NCBI GenBank assembly: GCA_000181795.3
Contig: CM012953.1
Span: 18,581,340 to 18,645,339, forward strand
Reading direction: 5' to 3'
Source: Trichinella spiralis
Taxonomy: Eukaryota > Nematoda > Enoplea > Trichinellida > Trichinellidae
DNA length: 64,000 nucleotides
Of this stretch, positions 1-15,200 are shown one piece after another. The translations under genes were made by a program, and so were the position numbers. Under the pieces are notes generated by a model, which was given only the letters and a program-made list of their open reading frames with translations, was not told the DNA's origin and made no database searches. Every line of letters begins with the position of its first letter. The stretch's first letter is position 1.

Positions 1-223
1 AACGTTGTGACTCTGGATAGATCAGTGCCAGCTCTTCTTCGTCGTTCATATATTGTAATTTCTCTAAACTCTGACGAAGAGTCACTACTCCAGTTTTAGG
101 ATGAATTTCGAAAAACTTTGTTTCCTCTTTGATTTCATAAGAAACTTGGCCGTCCAATCCGTCATCTTTATCATCTGCATACACTGCTCCAACTCCATGA
201 TTGACTACGGCGTCGAAAGTTGT
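1..223 (-). CDS. dachsous: dachsous exon 17 (EC27, cut by window edge)
   Basis: Acceptor CTGTTTAG at 224-225, phase 0. Encodes TTFDAVVNHGVGAVYADDKD, then GLDGQVSYEI and FFEIHPKTGVVTLRQSLEK, a standard repeat middle. It runs off the left edge, so the juxtamembrane, transmembrane and cytoplasmic exons are missing here. Confidence 0.85.
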
Positions 224-3200
224 CTAAACAGATTGTGTGAACAACAACAGAACTTGTATTGCTTATTAATAATAAATTGATTCAACTTGATTATTAAGCA
301 TATTTAGAATGTAAAGCTATTTGTTAAATAACCGTTATTGTTCTATTTTTTTATTCAGTTAAAAGAATAAATATTTTTGACACGAGATTAAATTATTGTC
401 TAGTATATGAAAATAATTGAATATCAATTCTAAAATAGAAAGAAAAGCTAAACAAAAGTTGTTTATTGCTTGTAGTGCAATTAAAAATATGATTAAAAAA
501 TACATCTGCTGCCACTTACTTTGAAAACATAACGATGTTCACTGAAAGCAGGCGCATATTCATCTTCTCCTTTGATTAGAACTTGACATGGTACGGTATG
601 TTCTCTTCCGAGAGAATCTCTCACGGCTGCAGTAAATTTGTAGGATGTTCTATTTTCATAATCAAACTGTTGTTTAGCACGAACTTCACCATTCTTTGAA
701 TTAATTGCAAAATATTTTCCATCATCTTCCATTTCAGTTTCTTTTATAAAGTAAAATACTTCTGACGCAGATGTTGATGTAGCCTGATTATCATTCACAG
801 CTTTTACAGTAAAAATCAAAGTGTCATTTGGTGAATTTTCTTTAACATGTCCAAGGTATAACCCAACTGGAAAAAATGGTCCGTTTCTACTCATTTCTCT
901 CATGACCAAAACGTAGCACATGGCCAAAGATGAACGAGCAGGTACACCTGAATCAGTCACTTTCAAAATCAATTTGTAATGATTGATTTTGGTATTGTCT
1001 AATTTCTTCTGCAACTTTATTACACCCGTACTGTTTTCAATTGCAAAAGTCGACTCAGTGTTTCCAGAGGTGATTTCAAAATGCAACAAAGAGTTCACAC
1101 CAATATCCTCATCACTGGCAGATAATTTCATAATCACACTTCCAACTGGCATTGACTCATTGACACTGATGTGGTATTCAGGATGACTGAATACAGGTGC
1201 ATTGTCGTTCACATCTTCAACGTAAATGATTACATTTGTAGTTGAATTTTCTACACCAAATTCATGTGACTCTATTGTTGCCACAAAATGATATTTGTCA
1301 ACTTTTTCTCGATCAAGTGGTTTCATTACAATAAGTCTACCAAGTGCGTCAATTTCAAATATTCCGTTTGCATTTATGCTGTAACTTAGATGATGTTGAC
1401 TGGAAGACATTGTCTGTGTTATATTCAAATAACCTAATACTGTATGCACGGGCAAATTTTCAGCGACTGTAAAACTGAAATATGCCATCAAGTTGTATGT
1501 CATCTTATATTTCAATTATGCGCAAATAAAATTATAATGTACCTGTACACCGGCAGAGCGAACCTTGCTGCTTCTTGAACAGGTGAAAAATGAATTTGAA
1601 CCACTACTGGTAGACGACTTGATCGTTGTGGCTTGCCATTATCAGAAGCTTCGACGATTAATTTAAAAACTGGCAAATATTTTTCTATTCGAATTAAAGT
1701 TTCATTCAAGTGTAGAATTCCTAAATGCAGCGTCGTAAGCGTGCTATTATTAATCTTCATAAAATTTGTGACAAGTAAAAGTCAAGCCACTCATTGACCT
1801 ACAATACTTCAACAGAGCTACAAAAAAGTTTACCTGTATTAGAATCGATCCATATTTCTGGGGTTGTCAATGGCGTTGACTTTAGTCTTGCAAAGTTTAG
1901 ATCATTTATTTTCAAAAGTTTATAAGTTATCCGTCCATTTTCTCCTCCATCTTCATCTACTGCTGTAATACGACCAATTGTAGAGCCTTGAACAGATCCC
2001 AAAGAAAGAAATATTTGATGCACTGCATGTGAAAAAGTGGGTGCATTGTCATTGATGTCAATTAGTTGTATTATTTGCTTTACAAATGCATAGTGGATGC
2101 CATCATATGCCTGCAATAAAGTAGTCACACAAATAGTTTCAGAATCTTTTCTGTTTCTGCACAATTTTTACCTGAATTTCCAAAGTATGGATACTTTGTT
2201 TTTCATAATCCAATCGCTTGGCAAGCATTATCTGACCAGAAAATTTATCTATTTTAAAGAATTCTCCTGGATTGCCTTTTTCTGTAAAATGGTAGGTTAA
2301 TGCAGGGAACGAATCGACATCATTTGCAGTCACAGAAGCAATGAAACTGCCGACTGGAATATCTAAAGAAATAAATAATTGTAACCATTTCATGCATTTC
2401 AAAATTTACAAATCATATTACCCTCTTTTACAAAAACAGGCTTTGTTGGAGGAAATGATGGAGTATTGTCGTTGACATCAAGGACAGTAATTTCAAGTTC
2501 TGCTGTAGTGATCTGAGATGGATTTGCAAAATCTGTTGCCGAAAGTATAAGTTCATAATGATCTTTGATTTCACGATCTAAATTTATATATAAGCAAATC
2601 CTGTAATTTACTATTACACATGAATTGAAAAATTGCTTGCCACAGTATTACCTAATTCAATTTTCGTTGAAACCAATCCATCTGACGTAATTGAAAACGC
2701 AGAATCGATATTACCGCCTCGAATGCTGTAAGTTATTTGTGAATTTTCTTCGATATCCAAATCAACAGTAGAAACCTAAAATATTTCATTTTTAATTTAA
2801 ATTTTGATTGGCATATTATCCATTTTACATTATTCAATTGATCCAATAAAATTGTTTCACTGAATTATTGGCTAATGGCATTAATAGAATTAAACGCATG
2901 AGCGATAATAAAATTGCTAAGCATTTAAATCATTGCAATGGCGGTTATCCAATTCACTATTGTATACCATAACGAAATTATAAATTTCAAATGTTTAAAA
3001 ATTTATTTAAAATAAAATTTTCAAACACTTGTGTTACCTGAATTACGTAAGTTCCACGTGGCTTTCCTTCCGGTATAGCTACAGTGTATCGTTGTTGCAA
3101 AAACTGAGGAGGATGATTATTTTCTTGAGAAAATACCACTCGCAAAAAGCAGAACGCTTTTAATTGGCTTTGAATTTTATTTTCATTTGAAGTGAATGCT

Positions 3201-6200
3201 TCAATCATCAGTTGATGGTCTGTCTGAAATGGTACTTGATCTCCATAATTACTTACTATTCTAATGTCACCTGAAGCACAAAAATAATACGTTATTTATT
3301 ATCAAATTCTGATAAATAAAAATTAAATTACCAGTAGCTTGGTCAATTGAAAAAAGTTTTAGCTCATTCCCAGCAACAATTCTATACTGCACTTGAGGTG
3401 CGCTTTTTCCAAGGAACTGTTTTGGTATAGCTTTTACTTGCTTGACCCAGCTATTGTATGGAATTGTTTTTTCAATCACGGTATAATAAACATCTTTCTC
3501 AAAAGAAAGTAGCTCCTCAGTTTTTCCATATTCTTCTTCAACAATAATTTTTACTAAGCCAACTGTTTTCTTAGGCACTTCTCCTTTGTCCATAACGATT
3601 ACTTTTAAAAAATGAATGCTACCGGGTTTGAAAGTAATTTCACGCTTTGCGCTTATAACACCAGTGACAGGATTAATGCTATACATTGATTGCGCTTCCA
3701 TAAAGCTAGCAAATAAAAATAAAATATATATTAAAAACGCATAAAAGAAACAAATCTGTTCACAAAGTTCTTATTTGTGTAATTTATATTTATCATTAGC
3801 GAAACAGATGCATATTATTTGAAAACAATTCAAAGGCATAAAGACAAAAGCTATAAAAATATATGATAAAAATGCAACAAGTCCATTAAAAAAGTTTTAC
3901 CTGTAATATAAATCAGAATTTAAACCAGGCCCATCAGCATCTTTTGCTGTAATTTTAACAATGCGCTGTCCTGCAGCTATTTTCCCTGATACTGTTGCCA
4001 CGAACGGCTGCTTAATAAATACTGGGGCATTGTCATTGACATCAATAATTTTAATGTTCACCACTGCTGTACTCCAGTGTTGTTTTGCTGCACCTTGATC
4101 GTTGACGTTTACTTTCAATTTATAACTTTTTACGGATTCATAATTCAAAGGTCTAAATTAAAAATGCATGTCATCATTTTTTAAGATTAAAAATCAATAA
4201 AGTTTCATACTTCAATAGCACCATTTCGCCAGTATTTGGTTTCACGTCAAAAGTTCCATCAGCACCTTCAGCGATGCTGTATGTCAAAATTCCATTGCGT
4301 CCTTCATCGAAATCATCGGCGGTTAGCTTCAGTACCGTGGTTCCTGGACGAGCATCTTCAACTACATCAATCGAGTATACATCGCTTTGGAATTTTGGCA
4401 CATTGTCATTTTCATCAGAAACAGTCACTATTAAATTGCAAGAATCAGCTAATCTGGAAACACCAGAATCAGTGGCCAAAATTGTTAAGTTGTATTGGCT
4501 TCTGCTTTCTCTGTCCAACGCTTTGCAGGATACTAATCCACTTTGTGGATTGATATTAAACTTTTCACCATCATTTCCTCCTTCAGAAATATACAAATTT
4601 CACTACTTTAAATTAATGCTGGGATAATTTTAAAGTTTAATTTATAAATTGTGTTATTTTATAAATTTATTTTTATTTATGACATTAGAAATGTTTTACA
4701 TAAGTTAGTTTATCTTATTAGAGTTGCTTCAGATTCTAAATAAGGCAACGTTTTATTCAGAAAAATGAAGCAACCATATTTTGTTTTGTGCTGTTTGTTT
4801 GAAAATTTCCATTATAAAATAAATGAAACTAATTAAGAAGATTTACATATGTAGAATTTATATCAATGTCAACAAAGCAGGATCTCTTACCAACGATGCT
4901 GTAAACAATTCTTGCGTTCAAATCTGAATCTCTATCAGTGGCATAAATAGTCACTAAGTTATTCATGTGGACATTTTCTGGAATCACTATAGGATGGCAG
5001 CTGTCTTTATTAATAATTGGGCGGTTGTCATTTACGTCTTCCACTTCAACGTACACAGTAGAAATATCAAACCGACTTGGTTCATTTATGTTTTCAGCAA
5101 TGACTAAATTTTTTTGAATTCAATAAATAAACTAGAATACAATTTTGTATTCTTAAATTTAAAATTTGAAATATCATAATCTGATACATTTCTGATGAGT
5201 TATTAGAACATGAAAACTTATTTAGGCTTATCAGTTAATTTTAAAATTTGCAAAATATTTCTTAGATTAAAAAGTTATTCAATAAAATAAAAATAAAAAG
5301 TAATATTAAAATATTATTAGCATTGAACAGGTTTTAAATTAAAATACCTGCTACAACCAACTCAGGAAATTCTTCTCTGTCCAGTGATTCTTTTGTTGTT
5401 ATTATGCCAGTAATTTCATCTATCTTCAATTTTTCATAGCCGTTTCCGCCTGGCAGTAAGTGATAAGTAAAGTTTGAAGTGGATTTTTCATCTCCTTCTG
5501 AAGCTTTTATTTGCACCACTATACTACCCGGTGAAGTATTTTCAATTATTGATGATCTATATGATGATCTCTCAAATCGTAGAGCATTTAAATGCCCTGG
5601 AATTACACGAATTTGAATAATCTGTGTTGCTGAGAGAGGAGGTTTTCCATGATCTGTTGCTTTGACAGTCAGTTGATAGTGATTAGGATCATCTTTTGTC
5701 AAACGTCTTGTCAATGTTAAAGCACCTATAATGCAGAAATGAAAACATTACAATTCTTGACAGTGATGCAAAAATATACATTCCCACTGTGCATCATAAC
5801 ACAGGATTTGCAGTAAGCAGTCATAAAAACAGTATAGTCGATGTCATTATAAATACACTTATTTGCTCTACAAAACAATGTCTGCTCTTTAAAAAGAAAC
5901 TTTTTTACATTGAAAAATTATATATGCATAAACATTAAAAACAAAAAATGTTTACCTGTATCAGCATTTATAGCAAATTTGCTATTAACATTTCTATCTT
6001 TAATTGAATAAGTAACTCGACCATTTTCAAGCCAATCAGCGTCAGTGGCAATGACATAAAAGAGCGGATAATCAGTGGGTGAATCTTCATATATTTCTAC
6101 TGTACTGTTACTAATAAAATTTGGGGAATTATCGTTGACATCTACAACATAAATTCTTGTTGTAACTTGTGTGCTAAGGCGATCATATGGTGAAGATGCT

Positions 6201-9200
6201 TGGTCGGTTGCTTCCACAACAATTACATATTCTGTACATTTTTCATAATCTAATTCAGATTGCAGTTGTAATACCCCGCGCAAAGGGTCAATGAAAAACA
6301 TTTTACTGTTGCCTAAATCATCATCAATAATTCGATATTTCAGTCTACCAAACTTTCCAGTATCGGCATCAGTAGCATTATACATCCAAATATCAGTTCC
6401 AACAGGTGTATTTTCAGGCAATGAGAAAATTACCGGATCATCAGAGAAAACCGGACGATTGTCATTTTCATCCAGAACATGAATTTTGATCGGAAATTCT
6501 TTAATTCTTGGAAATGTCGTTTGTGAAGTATTAGTTCTGGTTACCGTCAAAAAGTGCATGTTAGTCATTTCATAGTCTAATCTTCTGACGGTAAAAAGTG
6601 CACCCGTAAACGGATCTATGTCAAAAATTCCCATACTATTGCCAGATGAGATACTGTAAGAAATATCTACCAACTGCTCTAAAGTAATCGGTGAATTATT
6701 ATCTTTAGAATTTTTTAAATAACCAATCCGTTCAGAATCCACAGATCCAATGTTTGTTCCAACTGGAACTGATTCTGACAGTTCAAACGTTGACGTTTCA
6801 TTATCGTCAGCGTAAGAACTTCCATCTTCAATATCTACAAGTTCTATTGTGATACACTTTTTGGATGACAGTATCGGCTTTCCCCAGTCTTCAGCAATGA
6901 CTGTTACTTTATAGATTGTTGGTCCTTTTTCATAATCCAGAACTTCAGTACTGTATATGATGCCTGTTCTACGATTTATTCGAAACGGCATTGGTGGAGT
7001 AGATGATTCTGCATCTAAACGGTAACGTACTGTTCCGTTACGCCCAGAATCTGGATCTCTAGCTTGAACTTGAATTACTTCTGTTCCACTACTTTGTTCT
7101 TCTCGAAATAATATATTATCTTGACGCGTTGGCAAAATGAAAAACGGAGCATTGTCATTAACATCTTTTACATGTACTATAACTTTACATGTAGTAGAAA
7201 GTGATGGTATGCCACCATCGTAAGCGATTATTTGAAGTTCATACAAATCAGTTAATTCATAATCCAAAACACCTGATGTAATCAACTTTCCATCCAAGCT
7301 GACATGAAAAATTTTCACCTGTTCACTGTCCAATCTATATCTGACCGTGCCGTTAAGACCAAAATCCGCATCATGAGCCACTACTTGCCCTACAAATGTA
7401 CCTTTGGGTTGATTTTCTTCCACTGAAAATTCGTATGCCGCAGATTCAAAAATTGGAGCATTATCATTTACGTCCAAAACTTTAATGAACACTGTTGCTG
7501 TAGAAGATCTTTTAGGTTCGCCATTATCTCTAACTGTAACAACAAATGAAAATTCAGGTATCATTTCTCTGTCTAATGTTTTCCGGACGTATATCCATCC
7601 AGAATCAGCGTAAACATCAAAGTACTCAAGAGTCTGATTTAAGGCAGTTTCCTGATTTGGATCTATTTTGAACATGATTTGGCTAAAATAATGGACATGT
7701 GATTAGACATAATTTAAACTGTTATAGCATAAATTAGATGAACAAAATTTTCTATTTTTTGTGCAGTCATTAAATAATTATTGGCATTTGAAAAAAACTT
7801 GTGCCATTTTCAATTTTCACTTTGTGCAAAACATTTCGTCATAATTAATATGATAGAAATGCGCTAAGTGCTTTATGAAATAATATAAGGTAAATTTACC
7901 TATTTGTACCATGGTCTAGGTCGATTGCTTTCAGCTGAAATATTTTTGTCATTAAAGGAGCATTTTCATACACTGCTGAGCGATAAATCTTTTGCAAAAA
8001 TTCAGGGCTGTGATCATTTGCGTCCAATACAAATATCAAAAGTGTCATTTCAGTTGTAAATGAAGGAATACCTCCATCTTGAGCAGTTATAACTAGGGTA
8101 TAGTTTTTTCGCTTTTCATAATCAAATGCGCGATTGTGGTTAAGACGAATTTCACCGCTGACTGGATGAATCATAAAAGTATTTTCAGGATTAACAGAAA
8201 GACGATAGCGAATTTGACCATTTAGACCACTATCACGATCTGTTGCCTTTGCAGTATATAGAGCAATTCCAACTTCGTGATCTTCCATTACGCTAATTTC
8301 AGCATAGCTTTGATCAAATAGGGGAGCATTGTCATTAATATCTTCAACAATCACTTGAACTTGACTGTGATTATAACTAGGTGGATAGCCCAAAACTGCT
8401 TGAATATTCAAGAGAATAACAGATCGTTCTTCATGATCTAAATATTTAGATACTGTAATTTCACCCGTATTTCCGTCAATGGAAAAATATCCATTCGGAT
8501 CGCCGGAATATATATGATATGCTATTGAACCTTGTCCATGTGCAACAACTCGTCCAACGGATATGCCAGGCAATGCATCTTCACGAACAGTGAATCGGTA
8601 AAATTTCTCTTCAAAGTATGGGCTTGGAAAATTTTCCGTTAGAACAGTCACTGTAACAGTAGCCATTTGTGGAGATGCAAAATTACCACCGTCCACGGCT
8701 TTGATTTTCAGCTGATAGACAGTAGGAAATAATTTTGCATTTACGTATAATTCACCACTGTGAGGTTCAATTCGAAACGATTCACCATCATTTCCGGAAG
8801 AAATTATATAATTCACTTCTCCAAACAAACCGCTATCTAAGTCTGTGGCTGATACTACAAGAACCGGTGTGCCGGGTAGAACACTTTGACGGAGGCTGAC
8901 ATTATAAACGAGTGGATAAAACGTTGGATAGTTATCGTTAACGTCTTCCACACTAACTCGAATGACTGCTGAACTGGATAAACCTCCTGAGAGAAAAAAA
9001 AGTTAAAATTTACTTTTTGATTTAATGTATTTATCAGAATGTCAAATTACAATGCGTAAAAATTGTTGTACATATATTCCAATACAACAGTGCAAACAAT
9101 TATGTTCATCATTAATAAATAATGTCAGTAATATTATTTTTTAAAATATAGAAAATAAAACTCACCACCATCAAAAGCTGAAACGACAATGTCATGCATT

Positions 9201-12200
9201 TTACGCTTTTCATAATCTAATTCACCATTTAAGCATACATCTCCAGTGAGCGCATCAATTTTGAAAAATGAAGCAGATGCTGATTTTTCATCGATAGAGT
9301 ATTTTATTTCAGCATTCTTCCCGCAATCTGGATCCACTGCGTTCACCTAAAGTATTATTTTACATTTATAAACAATATATTCGTAGATTTATGTTCAAAT
9401 ACGAATTAATTAATAAGGAATAACTATTTTTATTAAAAATACTATTTTAATCAGACAGACGACTTATCATTTTCAATTATGAGCATCTTTGTAATTTCTA
9501 TAACTCGCTACTGTAATCACATTAGTTAAAATTTGAACTGATTTTTTCATTATGTATTTATAGTTGTAAAGCAATATTCTCCTTACACAAAACTTCTTTT
9601 GAAAAGAAGCGTGACAACTTCTGACAGCAAATGAATGATGAAAAGCTATTCAATGTTTTGTTGGAGTGATCAATAAGATGTAATTGAAGTTTCTTCTTAT
9701 AATAAAATATGAAAAAATAGTGAATAACAAAAAATTGAAATTTTTTTAATGGGATTTTTTATAATAAAAAATTTTTAATTACACGATACTTTTTGTAATT
9801 AGTTTTCAGTATTTAGTATTTTACTTAATTTTGCAAAAATTGCAGTAGACATGCTCAATTTGAAGGTTCAATCTTTGCATATGCATATGGAGTACACGAC
9901 AAAAGATCCGTTCAAAAGTAATCAAAGTGCGCGATGAAGTAATTAATTAAATTCATTTGGCTAATTTCATTGCTGCAGTTTGTTGAATAAATGAAAATGG
10001 TGCTAAGGTCTGTTTATAAAGTTTAAAAGAGTAATAATAAAAAAACAACACAAACACAAAGCAGTGCAATTTTTGTTTCACTGTATATAATTGCTGAGAA
10101 TAGTAATTGCCAGCTCGACCATGTGGATCAATAATTTTCCCAACAGACAACTGTTACATCATTGCACAAGGTAAGCTTGTTTGAAAAGCCGAGTTGACGG
10201 CGTCAAGTGCCGTTGCCGAGCAACGAGAAAACCTATAAGCGATTCTGTTGAAAAGAAGAAGAAGAAGAAGAAGAAGAAAGCCAAGAAGTTGGTCATACTG
10301 AAAACGGAATGCAAATCTAAATGGAATAGTGAAAAAGCAATGTCTCTGAAAGCTCTACCAATTCTAATTTTTAACATGGGTGGAGAGATGTGTTACATTT
10401 TGGAACAGCGATTGAAAGCGCAAAAAGTAAAAAAGGAAAGAGCCCATCGAGTGATGAATGAAATTGTGGCAGCAATTTTTTGCAGTCGATTTTTAGAGCA
10501 ACTTTTCGAACCACAGGAACTTCCAAGTCAACCGTCGATGCGCTTGTTGTTCGAAAAATTAGCCCATTCCAGCATCATGAGGCTCGGAGGCAACAGTCTT
10601 GACAAACTTTACGATCTAATGACAATGATGTTCAAATATCAAGTGCAAAGCTGTGCAAGTCCTAGACATCTGCTTGTGATAACCATGAATCACTTGGATG
10701 GAATTCGTCAGGTTGTTTACGATTCACCATCAATAAACGGTCAAATTGACCACGCCTACTGCCTTCTCAGTGCAAATTATTTCAGCATGAATTTGACACA
10801 GCTGTATTATATACGACAAAATTTACTCAACTTTTTCCAAGGAAGTCGAGTTCGTGTGTGTCTGCTTTTGCAAGAAAAATTACAACGTGAAGATGGACGT
10901 TTTACTGTGCCATTGAAAGGTGAACTGCCTTGTGGTTTCAAAAAACCTGGAACAATCCGCCTTTACAATCACATTGGCCAACTAATTCGTCAAGACAGCT
11001 TTGATCCTGGCTCAATTTACACGGAAAATGTCAGTGAAGAAATTTTAGAAAAATCCGCTAAAAATGCATCTCGTGGAAGTGATCTTGGACAAAATATTTT
11101 CGACGAAATGGGCACTAGACCAGCTACGCATTTGTTTTCTTTTAGAAAAATGAGTCGACGAGAATGTATGGCTAAAGAAGACTTGCAACTGCTTCAACAT
11201 CTGGTCTCCGCAGGTATATACATTCTTTATTTATTTTTCTTGCTATATTTCATATATATGAAAAATATTTCATGTTTTAATTTATATTGATTTAAATTGA
11301 TTGAATTTTATTCATTTACTAATATGCAATTATCAGCCTCTTCTCAATCTCAAATGTTGTGTGGTATCAATATCAATTGTTATTGTCGATTAATTTCGTA
11401 CAAGTATGACAAGTTTTAAATTGAAAAAATCAGTAATAATTTCAATCTTTATTAAAAATACAAACAAAAAAAAATTTGAATCTAAATGTTAAAATTGAAT
11501 TATACAATATTATAAATGAAATATTCTTTTGTTTGAATGTCTGAAAAATTAAAATTGAATTATAAATATTACATAATTTACTGACATCTCCAAGCAGTGT
11601 GCATTATTAATTGTTCTTCGATTGTGTAATAAATAATGTATACAATTGCTTCTTGTGTAATTTTATTTGTTTCCTTCGTCAGTTGAAAACCAATTAACAA
11701 TTGCACTAGAATGCGTGCAGTGTTGGAATAATTGAACACTAAATGCTGATCTGTCTAAATCACATGCATCTTACGGCTATTTAACTATTCACAAAGCATC
11801 GTTTGTTATAGAAAAAATTACAGAAAGTAAAGGCTGCTTGAAATTAACTCTTTTCGAAGATGACGAAGAAGAGACAGATGATAAAGAACAAGGTGATGAA
11901 AACAAAGAGAAGGAGGAAGGTTGTTCAAAATTGTCAGATATGGATAGTGTTATTAAAAAAGACGATACTTCCAAATGCAAATCTGTCACCAATCGAATTC
12001 GAATAGATGCTACAAGACGCAGTGCAGAAGCTATGAAACTTTTGCAAAGTCTAGATATTTCGGGCCCAAATGAATCATCCACAACTCACAGTGAAATTTT
12101 GCTTAATATGGTAGATGAAATTACATGATTGCAATCTGATTATGCAATATTGTATTCTTTTTGCAGTCACTGAGTGTTCTTGTCAATAAATTACTGAAAT

Positions 12201-15200
12201 TTCATATGAAGGTATATTATTTAAAAAAATTCTTGTAATTTTCATATTTTAATCGTGTTGTTATAGCAACACATTTTTATGGTCGATTTTTATCTCTTTT
12301 TTACATTTAATTTTATAAGTATTTACTGAAAATTTCCATTTATTTAATTTACAAATTACAAAAGTAATTCAGTTAAGTGCTGTTTCAGTAACTGGTTTAT
12401 TCGTTCGAAAAAAATATGGGGAAAAGGCAATAAATTGGTTTAAATTATTGGACTGTGCAATTTTGACGCGACATCAGCATCGAGCAGCTAGCTAGCTGTT
12501 GAACACATGTTCCCTGACCTACTAGTGCTCATAAAGAGGACAGTGGTTTATTGCAGAAAAAAAATTACAAGGGGTCATTTCGCTGAAGATAAGGGTAAAG
12601 CGAATTATTTTATTTCCCTCATCGAAAAATTAGTCGATACAAAATCCAGCGGGATTAGCCTCTTTTTGATGAGAGTTTTATTGTAGCTGTTCACAATAGC
12701 ATGACCTCGACGTTGAAGAAAAAGCATAGTGATGGTGGTTACAGGCCAAGAGAAGGATCAATTGAAAATATTTTACACTGGCTTCACTTCATATAAAACT
12801 GCCACTCAGTGTGTAAAAACTGTTTATTTTACTTTCAGCTGTAACCAGTATACGGTTTTCAAAACTTTTCTTAATATAAGAGTTCCTTTGAAGGTCATGT
12901 CCTTTCAAAATTACCTATGAACTTGATATTTCGACGTTTCAATTTGAAAAAAAGCATATTATGAAATTAAACAGGCAGTTATGATAATTTCATATCACAA
13001 TTGTACATATTATCAAAAGTTAGCATCATGAAAGAAGAACGAGTTAATAACAGTACACATTCACACGCTAGTAGTCGGTGACTTTAGCAAAAGCCATTGA
13101 CATTTCAGGAAATTATGGTTACGATAAAAATGTGCCCCAGAATGAAACGGAAGTTAGAATTAACGATTGTTAACGGATAAGTTTGTTATGTAAGGCTGAA
13201 ATATTGCAATTACAGAACAATAGCTGCTTTTTGGCGTCGATCGATTCTTCTCTGCTGGACAATGCATCCTATGCAGACCGATTAATGTGCTAGCAATAAA
13301 CTTGCTTATTCAAGTCGGCAATTGAAAATTGTCAGTCTGAAAATGTGAGCTTCAACGAGCAAGCAATAAGCAGCAACTGTGCTCTCTATAATGTCTACAC
13401 TTTTGGCCTACTGGCATGCAGCTGTTGCAATATTTACCTTAGTTTGTTACTTTTGTGAAAGCTAATCACTCTTGCAAGCAAGAGACCGTTGGGAATTTGT
13501 CCTCAGACTAGATCAAATTGGAACAACACTAGAAAAATCATGTTCTTAAAGCAGGGCTTAAATTCTCTGAAATGTGCGAACAACTGACAACAGTCGACTT
13601 TTCCTTGTTGACTGCAAGGATTTACTGCTGCCCTGCTAGCAACCAACAGGCATGGATCATGATTGATGGTTGCTTTCGTCAACGATCATGCAAAACATAT
13701 TTTCCATCTTTATAAATTTAAATGAAGCGTTTAAATTTTTAAATGAAAAATTTATTTTTCTCAGACTCAATTTCAAAACTGTCATCCTGATGCGAAGTAT
13801 AATATCTATATCCTCGATTCGGAAAGTGTGATTTTCAAATTTAACGCTGATTTGTTATTGATCTGAGCTTTTGATTTCCCACAGCGTTACCTCGACTGCA
13901 AAATATCGCACATTAACAAAAAAATTACACTTTTATCAATGCTCAATCACAATGCATATCAAAAACGAAATCTTTTATAACATTTGTTGCAAGACTAACA
14001 AAACTAGGCAAAATACTTTTACAAAGAAAACACCAACGATGTTGGAAAATAAACATATTCGAGCGATCAGTCATTAGATGGTTTCTAAGTGCGCTTTGGG
14101 TTATATGTATCGTTTTTGAAGTTAAATTGGTTCCTATATAAAGAATGACAACGGCTATTTGCAGTGCAAATTGACACAAGAGAAAACCAGAAGCCTATGG
14201 CAAAGATCTTTTCGATTACCAATGAAGAAAGCAATAGCAGAGTGAGCTGACTGAAGAGATAATGAGCACCCTATGAGCAGTTGTAAGAACAAGGGCATGA
14301 ACAAGCATGAGCTGAAAAACCCTAAAATTTGGAGGATTCATATTGTGTAATCTTTTAGCAAATCGATTATATAAGTGAAAATCGAACACATTTATTCAAG
14401 TGCCCTAATTGAAGCATTATCACTGATGATCCAGAAAATATTTCCAATCTTCTCCATGCATCCACATAAAATCATTTACTTATATGAATTTCACTTCAGT
14501 AGAAAACATTTTTTTGAAAAATTAAGAGCACAAAAAATGAAGATAATATACATTTGCTTGCCATAAAGTTAACTCCAAAATGTTTCACTAATGGAGGCGT
14601 TGTTATTTATTATTTATTAATAAATAAAATAACCTAAACTGAAAAGGTTTAAAGTTTAAAATGGATTTTTGGAAATGATTATTTGAACATTACATTAATG
14701 GTGTTTTGCAATTGAAATATTTCATCTTAATTTTTCACATGATATAACTGTCAAGTAGTATAATAATTCACTTTTCATTTTATCAAAAATTAGAGAGAAA
14801 AGAATCATCAAAAATGCCATTAAAAAGCGCATTCAATACTGATTCCTTTTATTTATTGCAAACTATAAAATACGTAAAAAATTTAATATAAAAATATGAA
14901 AAGTAATCAAAAAAACAGGTACACTGATATTTTTAATATTTTTATTGATAATATTTGCAATGTTATAAATAACGTATCAATAAAAAATAATAGCAGTACT
15001 TTTCAAGACATAAATTTATAATGCAATGCTGTGCATATAACCGCATTTTAGTTTAAAAGAAATTTTAATGTATTTTAATTCCATATTAAAAAGCTTTATT
15101 AATTTTATTTATATAATTTAAAAGTAGTCATAATAATTGAAAATTTACAGTCAGTATTTAACAATTCTTCTTAAAAATAAATTTTTTGACAGCTGACGAT

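Noticed and set aside
1475-1503. Alternative dachsous exon 16 start using the AG at 1504-1505
   Set aside because: It gives the wrong phase and an immediate stop after exon 15; the acceptor at 1475-1476 restores VYSFTVAEN.
10181-10339. N-terminal extension of OSCP1 with poly-lysine
   Set aside because: The frame upstream of 10340 has no ATG and consists largely of an AAG microsatellite. The family start aligns with ATG 10340.
12729-14566. Short plus- and minus-strand frames in dachsous intron 1
   Set aside because: 60-78 codons, no start context, no recognisable domain, composition like intron DNA.
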